Source of the DNA: Rhizobiaceae bacterium
Lineage (GTDB): Bacteria > Pseudomonadota > Alphaproteobacteria > Rhizobiales > Rhizobiaceae
DNA length: 5,001 nt
Direction of reading: 5' to 3'
Assembly (NCBI GenBank): GCA_004299545.1
Contig: SCRB01000767.1
Coordinates: 1 to 5,001, forward strand
The notes below the pieces were generated by a model, which did no database searches, was not told the DNA's origin, and saw only the letters and a program-made list of their open reading frames with translations. Positions 1 through 5,001 of the stretch are shown one piece after another. Positions within the stretch are counted from its first letter, which is position 1. Each line of letters opens with the position of its first letter. The position numbers were made by a program, and so were the translations under genes.

Positions 1-1
1 C

Positions 2-235
2 GTCGTCGGTCTTGTCGCCTCGGCGGAGCGCATCTCCCAAGTTCGCCAGCACAGGGTGTTGGGCAGCGAGGAGCATGATTTTACCGCCTATACGGACCGG
101 TCGAACATCAATGAGGAACTTGTTTATGCGCGCCATTTGTGCACTCGGCACGGCTGGCCGATGATCGACGTTACCCGGCGCTCGATCGAGGAGACGGCGG
201 CCGCCATCGTTGCTCTCAAAAGCAAGGCGCGATAG
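2..235 (+). CDS. PpsR/DUF299-family dikinase regulatory protein (kinase/pyrophosphorylase), 3' part only
   Basis: The 5' end lies outside the window. The last 77 residues are visible, against roughly 270-280 for the full family. The frame is fixed by the TAG at 233-235. The visible part matches the family's C-terminal end: a VGL start, the 'R' helix ([10 protein letters not shown]), then EELVYAR, RHGWP and the very conserved [15 protein letters not shown] close to the end. In this family the protein is a bifunctional cytosolic enzyme that switches pyruvate phosphate dikinase (PPDK) or PEP synthetase off by ADP-dependent threonine phosphorylation and on by phosphate-dependent dephosphorylation. 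It thereby controls PEP/pyruvate flux. The nucleotide-binding P-loop would be in the missing N-terminal part, so it cannot be checked. Which dikinase is the target cannot be told from this fragment; rhizobia usually carry PPDK, which makes that the likelier partner. maf follows 57 bp downstream on the same strand. Confidence 0.9.
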   Translation, partial: VVGLVASAERISQVRQHRVLGSEEHDFTAYTDRSNINEELVYARHLCTRHGWPMIDVTRRSIEETAAAIVALKSKAR

Positions 236-239
236 GGAA

Positions 240-261
240 ACGGCAAATGCCGTGGTTGCCG
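240..261 (+). other. Small competing hairpins between the ppsR-like gene and maf
   Basis: ACGGC (240-244) can pair with GCCGT (249-253) around an AAAT loop. CGGCAA (241-246) can instead pair with TTGCCG (256-261) around a 9-base loop. The two folds exclude each other. No T-run follows, so it is not a standard intrinsic terminator. It may be an mRNA-processing or attenuation element, or chance in GC-rich DNA. Confidence 0.25.
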
Positions 262-280
262 GGCGATCCATGAAAGCTGC

Positions 281-286
281 AAGGGA
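281..286 (+). promoter_or_regulatory. Ribosome binding site of maf
   Basis: AAGGGA lies 6 bases before the ATG at 293. It supports that start over the nearer-upstream ATG at 270, which is in another frame and soon meets a stop. Confidence 0.7.
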
Positions 287-292
287 TTTTGA

Positions 293-892
293 ATGGCTGC
301 TGATATTGTCCTGGCGTCCGCAAGCCCGTATCGGCAGAAGATGCTGCGCGACGCGGGTGTCACCTTCCGCGTCGTGAAACCCGCCACAGACGAACGTGCT
401 GTGGAAAGCGCCGTCGCGGGGACAGGCGTGACGCCGGACGAGTTGGCTCTCATTCTCGCCGAAGCGAAAGCACTCGATGTCAGCGAGCGTTTTCCCGATG
501 CTCTCGTCATCGGCGCCGACCAGACCCTGTCGCTTGATGACCGGGTTTTCCACAAGCCGGCGGATATGGACGCGGCGCGGCATCATCTTCTGTCGCTTTC
601 GGGAAAAACGCACCATCTGAATTCGGCGTTCGTCCTGGCCAGGAACGGGGAAATCATAAAGCGTCATGTCGAGATTCCACGAATGACCATGCGCAAGCTC
701 GATCCTGGCTTCATCGGCCGGTATTTGTCGCGTGTCGGAGAGAAGGCGCTGACGAGCGTCGGCGCCTATCAGGTCGAAGGCGAAGGCATCCAGCTTTTTG
801 ACCGGATCGAGGGCGATTATTTCGCAATAGTCGGATTGGCTCTCCTGCCTTTGCTTGCCTGCCTGCGGGGAGAAAGGGCGATCGATGGCTGA
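293..892 (+). CDS. maf: Maf-family nucleoside triphosphate pyrophosphatase (YceF-like subgroup)
   Basis: A 199-residue protein, a normal length for Maf. The N-terminal signature [12 protein letters not shown] (residues 7-18) carries the S-x-S-x-x-R substrate loop with R14. Acidic residues D33/E34 follow, then GADQ (74-77) with the presumed catalytic D76, the KP pair (88-89), SGKTH (103-107) and the C-terminal [19 protein letters not shown] (157-175) leading into IVGLAL. Family members cleave non-canonical or modified nucleoside triphosphates to the monophosphate and pyrophosphate in the cytosol; overexpression inhibits septation in some bacteria. The D-Q pair in place of D-T resembles E. coli YceF (7-methyl-GTP pyrophosphatase) more than YhdE (dTTP/UTP pyrophosphatase). 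That subgroup call is inference from remembered sequences. A good AAGGGA site supports the ATG start. The last 8 bases overlap the start of aroE, suggesting translational coupling. Confidence 0.93.
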   Translation: MAADIVLASASPYRQKMLRDAGVTFRVVKPATDERAVESAVAGTGVTPDELALILAEAKALDVSERFPDALVIGADQTLSLDDRVFHKPADMDAARHHLLSLSGKTHHLNSAFVLARNGEIIKRHVEIPRMTMRKLDPGFIGRYLSRVGEKALTSVGAYQVEGEGIQLFDRIEGDYFAIVGLALLPLLACLRGERAIDG

Positions 893-1727
893 AACAACCA
901 GGCGCGCATTCGTCTGCGGCCATCCGGTCGCGCATTCGCGTTCGCCCGTCATCCATAATTACTGGCTGCGACAATTGGGGCTTGCCGGCAGCTATGAGAA
1001 AATCGATGTCCCGCCTGACGAATTCGGGTCTTTCCTGCGTGATTTTCAACGAATGGGATTTGTCGGGGGAAACGTTACGCTGCCGCACAAGGCGGCGGCC
1101 TTCGCCCTTGCTTCCGAAACGGACGAGGCGGCAAGGCTGATCGGCGCCGTGAATACGCTGTGGGTGGAAAGCGGGAAGATCCGTGGCGCCAATACCGACG
1201 CCCCCGGCTTTCTGGCCAATCTCGACGACCGTGCGCCGCAATGGCGTCGGGCGCGGGCGGCGACCGTGCTCGGTGCGGGGGGTGCCGCAAGGGCCGTCGT
1301 CTATGCTCTCAAGGCAAGCGGGATGGAGACGGTCCGGATCGTCAACCGCACGGCAGCGAAAGCAGCCGAGTTGGCAGAGGGATTCGCGCCGGGGCCGATC
1401 GCCCGGGAATGGAACACCCTGCCGTCTCTCCTTCGGGAAACGGACCTCCTTGTCAATGCCACCTCGCTTGGCATGGGGACAGGAAGCGGACCGGAAATCG
1501 ACCTTGCCGCCATGCCGGCCCATGCCGTGGTGGCGGATATCGTCTATATCCCGCTCGAAACGCCGCTCTTGCGCAACGCGCGGGCACGCGGCCTCACCAC
1601 GGTGGACGGCCTTGGCATGCTCCTGCACCAGGCGGTCCCCGGCTTTGCTCGCTGGTTCGGCAAAAGACCTCAAGTCACCGAGGAATTGCGGCAACTCGTT
1701 ATCGCCGATCTGGGGGCAGGCAAGTGA
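885..1727 (+). CDS. aroE: Shikimate dehydrogenase (NADP+)
   Basis: A 280-residue protein of typical AroE length, catalysing NADPH-dependent reduction of 3-dehydroshikimate to shikimate in the aromatic amino-acid (chorismate) pathway. The N-terminal substrate domain shows [14 protein letters not shown] (12-25), the shikimate-binding S-x-S loop. NVTLPHK (63-69) carries the catalytic lysine K69. GAVNTL (87-92) and GANTDAPGF (101-109) follow, with catalytic D105. The NADP domain has the glycine-rich GAGGAARA (130-137) and NRT (154-156), which contacts the NADP phosphate and indicates NADP preference. NATSLGM (191-197) and GLGMLLHQA (242-250, with Q249 at the substrate) complete the set, so all key residues are present. 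ATG 885 is preferred because homologues start just before FVCGHP and AAGGG lies 6 bases upstream (874-878). An in-frame TTG at 855 would add 10 residues. The start overlaps the maf end by 8 bp and the stop overlaps the coaE start by 4 bp. Confidence 0.97.
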   Translation: MAETTRRAFVCGHPVAHSRSPVIHNYWLRQLGLAGSYEKIDVPPDEFGSFLRDFQRMGFVGGNVTLPHKAAAFALASETDEAARLIGAVNTLWVESGKIRGANTDAPGFLANLDDRAPQWRRARAATVLGAGGAARAVVYALKASGMETVRIVNRTAAKAAELAEGFAPGPIAREWNTLPSLLRETDLLVNATSLGMGTGSGPEIDLAAMPAHAVVADIVYIPLETPLLRNARARGLTTVDGLGMLLHQAVPGFARWFGKRPQVTEELRQLVIADLGAGK

Positions 1728-2335
1728 TCGTCCTGGGGCTGACCGGTTCGATCGGCATGGGAAAATCGACCACTGCCCGGATGTTCAGCGAAGCGGGCGT
1801 TCCGGTGCATGATTCCGACGAAACGGTCCACCGACTCTATGCGGGGAAGGCCGCGCCCCTGATCGAGGAGGAATTCCCCGGAACCGTCGTCGACGGAGTC
1901 GTCGACCGTGCCAAACTCGCCGCCGCGATCCTCGGCGACACCGGAGCGTTGAAAACCGGGGCGTTGAAGAAAGTCGAGGCGATCGTCCACCCGCTCGTCA
2001 GGGAGGATGAAAAGACGTTCCTTGCAGAGCAGCGCAAGGCCGGAGCCGACCTCGTCGTTCTGGACATCCCCCTCCTTTTCGAAGTGAAGGCGACGGATCG
2101 CGTCGACAAGGTCGTGGTGGTCACGGCCCCATCGGGCATCCAGCGCGAGCGGGTGCTGGCGCGGCCGGGTATGAGCGAAGAAAAATTCAGGGCGATCCTG
2201 GCAAGGCAGATGCCGGACGAGGAAAAAAGGCGGCTCGCCGATTATGTGATCGATACGGGCGCGGGCATGGAGGCGGCCGAAAAGGCGGTCCGCTCGATCA
2301 TCGAGGATTTGAGGGGCCGTCCACTGCTTTCCTGA
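1724..2335 (+). CDS. coaE: Dephospho-CoA kinase
   Basis: A 203-residue cytosolic enzyme for the last step of CoA synthesis, ATP-dependent 3'-phosphorylation of dephospho-CoA. The Walker A loop GSIGMGKST spans residues 8-16 (K14, S15). DSD at 30-32 matches the conserved DAD/DSD acidic motif. HPLV (89-92), IPLLFE (115-120) and the arginine-rich lid region with R141, R143 and R147, followed by RQM (161-163), match the family. The C-terminal ADYVIDTG (172-179) is also typical. The start is GTG at 1724, sharing GTGA with the aroE stop; GGGGG (1712-1716) lies 7 bases upstream. No other start fits, because the P-loop must sit about 7 residues from the N-terminus. An oddity is a near-perfect 5-residue repeat, TGALK-TGALK, at residues 73-82, just before the HPLV motif. 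It looks like a 15 bp in-frame tandem duplication. All catalytic motifs remain intact, so the enzyme should work. Confidence 0.96.
   Translation: MIVLGLTGSIGMGKSTTARMFSEAGVPVHDSDETVHRLYAGKAAPLIEEEFPGTVVDGVVDRAKLAAAILGDTGALKTGALKKVEAIVHPLVREDEKTFLAEQRKAGADLVVLDIPLLFEVKATDRVDKVVVVTAPSGIQRERVLARPGMSEEKFRAILARQMPDEEKRRLADYVIDTGAGMEAAEKAVRSIIEDLRGRPLLS
1940..1969 (+). repeat. 15 bp in-frame tandem duplication inside coaE
   Basis: ACCGGAGCGTTGAAA (1940-1954) is followed directly by ACCGGGGCGTTGAAG (1955-1969). The two copies differ at 2 of 15 positions, both silent third-codon changes, so each encodes TGALK. It sits between the LAAAILGD helix and the VEAIVHPLV motif, where homologues I recall have a single short linker. 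Confidence 0.8.
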
Positions 2336-2390
2336 TCAGTGGATATGCCGCCCCCTTGCCACGATCGGACAGCACGGCCAACCTGTCTTC

Positions 2391-2394
2391 GGAG
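2391..2394 (+). promoter_or_regulatory. Ribosome binding site of dnaQ
   Basis: GGAG lies 7 bases before the ATG at 2402. It decides the start in favour of that ATG over an in-frame GTG at 2339, which would add 21 residues unlike known DnaQ N-termini. Confidence 0.7.
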
Positions 2395-2401
2395 CGACTT
2401 A

Positions 2402-3106
2402 ATGCGTGAAATCATTTTCGACACCGAAACTACCGGCCTAGATCCGCGGGAGGACCGCGTCATAGAGATCGGCGGCATCGAACTGGTCAACCGTTTTCCG
2501 ACCGGCCGCAGCTTTCATGTCTACATCAATCCGCAGGGCCGTGAAGTCCATGCCGAAGCGCTGGCGGTGCATGGAATCAGCAATGCCGATCTGGCCCACA
2601 AGCCTATCTTCGCCGACATCGTCGAGAAGTTCATGGCTTTCATCGACGAGGCGCATCTCGTTGCCCACAACGCGACCTTCGACATCAATTTCATCAATGC
2701 GGAATTCGCCCGCCTCGGTCATCCGGCGATCGAGCCCGGACGGATCGTGGACACGCTTCTTATCGCGCGGCGCAAGCATCCGATGGGACCGAATTCGCTT
2801 GATGCACTTTGCCGGCGCTACGGCATAGACAATGCCCGCCGCACCAAGCATGGCGCGCTGCTCGATTCCGAACTTCTGTCGGAAGTCTATATCGAATTGA
2901 TCGGCGGCAAGCAGGCGGCGCTCGGCCTGGAGGTGGCGGAACGGATCGCCGTGGAGGAAACACGGACAGAAACCGCGACCAGCGTGGCTGCGCGGCGTCC
3001 GACGCCGCTTCCCTCCCGCCTGAGCGAGGTCGAACTGGTGGCCCACAGGGCACTGGTGGAAGGGTTGGGAGAGACCGCCATCTGGGCCAGAATCGCTCCG
3101 GAGTGA
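2402..3106 (+). CDS. dnaQ: DNA polymerase III epsilon subunit, 3'-5' proofreading exonuclease
   Basis: A 234-residue protein, normal for DnaQ. It removes misincorporated bases as part of the polymerase III core, bound to the alpha subunit and the sliding clamp. The DEDDh exonuclease motifs are complete: Exo I FDTETTG (residues 6-12, D7 and E9), Exo II AHNATFD (88-94, D94) and Exo III HGALLD (150-155, H150 and D155). LAVHGIS (54-60), PNSLDALCRRYGID (130-143) and the mid-domain VDTL (116-119) fit the epsilon family. After the nuclease domain, QAALGL (171-176) sits where E. coli epsilon has its clamp-binding motif (QTSMAF), so it is a likely beta-clamp contact. The remaining C-terminus (about 177-234) is a charged linker followed by a short conserved-looking tail that probably binds the alpha subunit. 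The gene lies 66 bp after coaE, with no clear promoter between them. It is convergent with secB, 64 bp away. Confidence 0.96.
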   Translation: MREIIFDTETTGLDPREDRVIEIGGIELVNRFPTGRSFHVYINPQGREVHAEALAVHGISNADLAHKPIFADIVEKFMAFIDEAHLVAHNATFDINFINAEFARLGHPAIEPGRIVDTLLIARRKHPMGPNSLDALCRRYGIDNARRTKHGALLDSELLSEVYIELIGGKQAALGLEVAERIAVEETRTETATSVAARRPTPLPSRLSEVELVAHRALVEGLGETAIWARIAPE

Positions 3107-3131
3107 TGCCCGTTGGGCGCGCGCCCTCCGG
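3098..3131 (+). terminator. Possible stem structure at the dnaQ 3' end
   Basis: CCGGAG (3098-3103, across the dnaQ end) can pair with CTCCGG (3126-3131). Inside it, GCCC-GTT-GGGC (3108-3118) forms a small hairpin, and GGGCGCGCGCCC (3115-3126) is a perfect 12 bp palindrome. It lies where two convergent genes meet. No T-run follows on either strand, so this is a weak terminator candidate; Rho-dependent ending is equally possible. Confidence 0.25.
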
Positions 3132-3170
3132 GGATCGCTGCGCCCGCATCTAGCCTCGAACCGCTCTGAC

Positions 3171-3668
3171 TCAGCTCACCTGGACCTGGGAACGCGTCTG
3201 TTCCTCGGCCATTTTCTGCTGGAACATGGTCGCGAAGTCGATCGGATCGAGCAAAAGCGGCGGGAAGCCGCCGTTGCGCGTCGCGTCCGCGATGATCTGC
3301 CGCGCGAAGGGGAAAAGAAGCCGCGGGCATTCGATGAAAAGGATTGGCAGGAGGTGTTCCTGCGGGAAGCCTTCGACCCTGAAGACGCCGCCATAGACGA
3401 GTTCGACGTTGAAGAGCACTTCCTTGTCGAATTCCGCCTTGGCGTTGAGCGTCAGATTGACGTCGAACTCCTTGTCGGAAAGCGGGTTGGCGCTGACATT
3501 CACGTTGATGTTGATCGACGGCGCGTTGTCGCGCTGCCTGAGCGATGTCGGCGCGCCGGGACTCTCGAAGGACAGATCTCTGGTGTATTGCACCAGCACG
3601 TTGAGGATGGGCTGGGCTCCGTTGCCAGCCTGTGCGGCAGGGTTCGCATTATCCGCCTGTGCGGCCAT
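3171..3668 (-). CDS. secB: Protein-export chaperone SecB
   Basis: A 165-residue cytosolic chaperone that keeps preproteins unfolded and hands them to SecA for Sec export; family members form tetramers. Residues 1-19 are a low-complexity Ala/Gln/Asn head common in alphaproteobacterial SecB. The conserved core begins with [16 protein letters not shown] (25-40), then alternating strands with NINVNVSA (53-60) and the acidic SecA-binding stretch near [17 protein letters not shown] (65-81). YGGVF (92-96), [20 protein letters not shown] (112-131) and [13 protein letters not shown] (133-145) are near-invariant family motifs. The C-terminal tail (about 146-165) is charged. The ATG at 3668 is supported by AAGGA (3677-3681 on this strand) with 8-base spacing. 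It is downstream of fxsA on the same strand, 105 bp away, with its own candidate promoter in the gap. Confidence 0.97.
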   Translation of the reverse strand: MAAQADNANPAAQAGNGAQPILNVLVQYTRDLSFESPGAPTSLRQRDNAPSININVNVSANPLSDKEFDVNLTLNAKAEFDKEVLFNVELVYGGVFRVEGFPQEHLLPILFIECPRLLFPFARQIIADATRNGGFPPLLLDPIDFATMFQQKMAEEQTRSQVQVS

Positions 3669-3676
3669 TGGCCATA

Positions 3677-3681
3677 TCCTT
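3677..3681 (-). promoter_or_regulatory. Ribosome binding site of secB
   Basis: AAGGA on the minus strand, 8 bases before the secB ATG. Confidence 0.7.
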
Positions 3682-3720
3682 GTCTCGTTGCGGCCCGCAA
3701 GGGTCCTGTCAGGTGGCGTT

Positions 3721-3749
3721 GGCTAGCATGGCGATCGGGGTATGACAAG
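3721..3749 (-). promoter_or_regulatory. Candidate promoter for secB
   Basis: On the minus strand, CTTGTC (3744-3749) resembles the alphaproteobacterial -35 box CTTGAC at 5 of 6 bases. Exactly 17 bases later, CTAGCC (3721-3726) resembles CTATAT at 3 of 6. Transcription would begin near 3714, giving a leader of about 45 bases. The weak -10 box makes this tentative; secB may also be read through from fxsA. Confidence 0.35.
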
Positions 3750-3773
3750 TTCGGATGACGCCGGAAGGCCGTG

Positions 3774-4262
3774 TCATTCCCGCGGCAGCCGCCATGGCGT
3801 ATCCTTGTTGCCCGAGCGGGTAAAATCGTCGGCGTCGAGATCGATCGTCTTTTCCGTTCGTCCATCGCCGTCCGGCTTTTGGCGGTAGGTCCGGAACGAC
3901 GTTCCCGAGACCACGATCTTTCGACCGGCGAGCGACCAGACCCGATCCCTGATCCAAGGGATGAAAAGAAGCAGCCCGAGAATGTCGGTGATGAAGCCCG
4001 GCAGCATGAGAAGAAAGCCGGCGAGGACGATCATCACCCCATGCGTCATCTCTCGCCCGGGGACATTGCCGCGTTCCATTTCGTGGCGGATACGGCCGAG
4101 GATATCGAGACCCTGGATGCGCAGGAGGGTGAAGCCCACCGCCGAACTGAGCACGATCAGCCCCAACGTCGGCAGGACGCCGATTTCCCGCCCGACGATG
4201 ACGAAACCGGCGATCTCCGCGAAGGGCAGGAGCAAAATCAGGGGAAGGATTGGCAGGCGCAA
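3774..4262 (-). CDS. fxsA: FxsA-family inner-membrane protein
   Basis: A 162-residue membrane protein. Hydrophobic segments lie at about 5-23, 28-47, 75-87 and 90-103, followed by a soluble charged tail (about 104-162). Family features are the N-terminal PLILLLPFAEIAGF, VGREIG (23-28), RIQG (48-51) and the hallmark GFLLMLPGFITDILGLLL (82-99) then FIP. The tail keeps TIDLDADDF (139-147), an acidic motif I associate with rhizobial FxsA. In E. coli, extra FxsA relieves exclusion of phage T7 by the F plasmid; its native role is unknown. The start is a TTG: an in-frame stop lies 24 bases upstream (4284-4286), and no ATG or GTG falls between them. GGAG on this strand (4268-4271) precedes the TTG by 5 bases. 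The gene is divergent from the Tim44-like gene and upstream of secB. Confidence 0.92.
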   Translation of the reverse strand: MRLPILPLILLLPFAEIAGFVIVGREIGVLPTLGLIVLSSAVGFTLLRIQGLDILGRIRHEMERGNVPGREMTHGVMIVLAGFLLMLPGFITDILGLLLFIPWIRDRVWSLAGRKIVVSGTSFRTYRQKPDGDGRTEKTIDLDADDFTRSGNKDTPWRLPRE

Positions 4263-4267
4263 GAAAT

Positions 4268-4271
4268 CTCC
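4268..4271 (-). promoter_or_regulatory. Ribosome binding site of fxsA (supports TTG start)
   Basis: GGAG on the minus strand, 5 bases before the TTG at 4262. It decides the unusual start codon. Confidence 0.65.
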
Positions 4272-4323
4272 AATACCGCTTTCTTATAACCGCTGGCGAA
4301 AACATAAGCATACCGCCACCGGA

Positions 4324-4352
4324 TTTGAATGATTAAGATGGAAGCTTTATAT
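4324..4352 (+). promoter_or_regulatory. Candidate promoter for the Tim44-like gene
   Basis: TTTGAA (4324-4329) shares the TTGA core of the rhizobial -35 box. TTATAT (4347-4352), 17 bases later, matches the -10 box CTATAT at 5 of 6. Transcription would start near 4359, leaving a leader of about 92 bases before the ATG at 4452 and excluding the in-frame ATGs at 4329 and 4338. Confidence 0.4.
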
Positions 4353-4451
4353 GAGGGGAAGGCTGCGTTGAACGAAAAACCGCCTGAAAAGAAGGGGCGG
4401 GATGAGGGTCCTGCCCCAAGGTTCCGGCGAAAATCCAGTTGGCGGATAAGA

Positions 4452-5001
4452 ATGGAATTCTTCGACATCGGAACGATACTCTTCCTGGTTGCGGCGGTGG
4501 TGATCTTTTACCAGCTGCGCAACGTGCTTGGGCGCAGGACCGGTAACGAGCGGCCGCCCTTCGACCCTTATTCCTCGACTCCTGCCAAGCCGGCGGAAAA
4601 AGGCGCGCCCCTGCCGGAAAACGTCGTCTCCCTGCCGCGCCGTCCGGCTGATGGCGAGCCGCCGGAAAATGCCTATGCCTCGATCGATGCGGTCGCGCCC
4701 CCCGGAACCGATCTCAACAAGGGCTTGCGTTCCGTCCGCGACGCCGATTCCTCGTTCGACCCCAAGACCTTTGTCGACGGTGCCAAGATGGCCTACGAGA
4801 TGATCGTGCTGGCCTATGCCGACGGCGACCGCAAGACGTTGAAAAACCTGCTTTCCAAGGAAGTCTATGATGGTTTCGTCGCGGCGATCGCGGATCGCGA
4901 GGCGCGCTCGGAGAAGGTCCAGTCCTCTTTCGTCGGGATCCGCAAGAACGATTTGACCGGCGCTGAAATGAAGGGCACGGAAGCGCATGTGACGCTTCGC
5001 A
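4452..5001 (+). CDS. Tim44/TimA-like membrane-anchored protein, 5' part only
   Basis: The frame is open to the window end, giving 183 visible residues; homologues are around 230 residues. MEFFDIGTILFLVAAVVIFYQLRNVLG has one membrane segment (about 6-22) and matches the N-terminus of alphaproteobacterial Tim44-like proteins. The short basic GRRTGNERPPFDPY (27-40) that follows is also typical. Residues 41-95 are a proline-rich linker. From about 100 the Tim44-like domain starts: FDPKTFVDGAKMAYEMIVLAYADGD (102-126), then LKNLLSKEVYDGF. The family is named for mitochondrial Tim44; the bacterial relative TimA was described in Caulobacter as an inner-membrane protein. Its bacterial role is not settled, so a part in membrane or envelope protein handling is inference. 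ATG 4452 is chosen by homologue N-termini, although the ribosome binding site (GGCGGA, 4441-4446) is poor. The frame stays open upstream to ATG 4329. Confidence 0.88.
   Translation, partial: MEFFDIGTILFLVAAVVIFYQLRNVLGRRTGNERPPFDPYSSTPAKPAEKGAPLPENVVSLPRRPADGEPPENAYASIDAVAPPGTDLNKGLRSVRDADSSFDPKTFVDGAKMAYEMIVLAYADGDRKTLKNLLSKEVYDGFVAAIADREARSEKVQSSFVGIRKNDLTGAEMKGTEAHVTLR

Larger units (their letters stand above)
4263..4451. other. Divergent intergenic region between fxsA and the Tim44-like gene
   Basis: At 189 bp this is the longest gap between annotated genes, and part of it is more AT-rich than its surroundings (about 4263-4380). It holds the fxsA ribosome binding site, a plus-strand promoter candidate and an open frame continuous with the Tim44-like gene. 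On the minus strand, TTATAA (4283-4288) could be a -10 box for fxsA, but no good -35 lies 15-18 bases from it. No RNA gene or operator dyad is evident. Confidence 0.5.

Noticed and set aside
270..409. ATG at 270 as a short gene or earlier maf start
   Set aside because: It is in a different frame from maf and ends at a nearby stop with no recognisable product.
855..884. In-frame TTG at 855 as the aroE start
   Set aside because: It would add 10 residues not seen in homologues and deepen the overlap with maf. ATG 885 has a good ribosome binding site.
711..1694. A 327-codon open frame on the minus strand across maf and aroE
   Set aside because: It mirrors the real aroE gene. Its translation is rich in Arg, Pro and Gly with no recognisable domain, typical of antisense frames in GC-rich DNA.
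1160..1723. The coaE frame stays open far upstream through aroE, which might suggest a longer or fused protein
   Set aside because: The upstream translation is Arg/Gly-rich shadow sequence. The P-loop must lie near the N-terminus, and GTG 1724 fits.
2339..2401. In-frame GTG at 2339 as an earlier dnaQ start adding 21 residues
   Set aside because: No ribosome binding site fits, and DnaQ homologues begin just before the DTETTG motif. ATG 2402 has a well-placed GGAG.
3115..3126. Perfect 12 bp palindrome GGGCGCGCGCCC as an operator site
   Set aside because: It lies between two convergent gene ends, where an operator has no promoter to act on. Alternating GC palindromes are common at this base composition.
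3354..3758. Open frame on the plus strand opposite secB
   Set aside because: It lies antisense to a gene with all SecB motifs and shows no domain or ribosome binding site of its own.
3771..4289. A 172-codon plus-strand frame covering fxsA
   Set aside because: Its product is a highly charged composition mirror of the membrane protein FxsA, which is the recognised gene here.
4347..4988. A 213-codon minus-strand frame opposite the Tim44-like gene
   Set aside because: The plus frame matches the Tim44-like N-terminus, membrane segment and domain. The minus frame has no recognised domain.

Overview
This 5 kb window looks like ordinary core chromosome from an alphaproteobacterium, most likely a member of the Rhizobiales and probably Rhizobiaceae. 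The evidence is the gene set and order, the close protein resemblance to rhizobial homologues as I remember them, the GC-rich third codon positions and the rhizobial-type promoter spacing. I cannot name a genus from sequence alone. There is no tRNA, rRNA, insertion sequence, CRISPR array or phage gene, and no gap above 300 bp without a gene.

Layout. A tightly packed plus-strand cluster fills positions 1-3106. It contains the 3' end of a PpsR-type (DUF299) dikinase regulatory protein, a Maf-family nucleotide pyrophosphatase, aroE (shikimate dehydrogenase), coaE (dephospho-CoA kinase) and dnaQ (DNA polymerase III epsilon, proofreading exonuclease). maf/aroE overlap by 8 bp and aroE/coaE by 4 bp, so these three are probably translationally coupled. 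The gaps before maf (57 bp) and dnaQ (66 bp) contain no convincing promoter, so one transcript is likely. A minus-strand pair follows, convergent with dnaQ: secB (export chaperone, 3171-3668) and, upstream of it, fxsA (inner-membrane protein, 3774-4262), which starts with TTG. A 189 bp divergent intergenic region (4263-4451) separates fxsA from a plus-strand gene for a Tim44/TimA-like membrane-anchored protein, cut off by the window end.

How the genes fit together. The plus cluster mixes carbon-flux control, nucleotide-pool cleaning, aromatic amino-acid synthesis, CoA synthesis and replication fidelity. This is housekeeping clustering rather than one pathway. secB, fxsA and the Tim44-like gene all concern protein export or the envelope. 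From memory, this order resembles the chromosomal segment near the replication origin in rhizobia; that is established knowledge plus inference and was not checked here.

I found no novel system. The points worth a second look are small: an in-frame 15 bp tandem duplication inside coaE, an open 41-codon extension upstream of the Tim44-like start, competing hairpins between the first two genes, and promoter candidates for secB and the Tim44-like gene.
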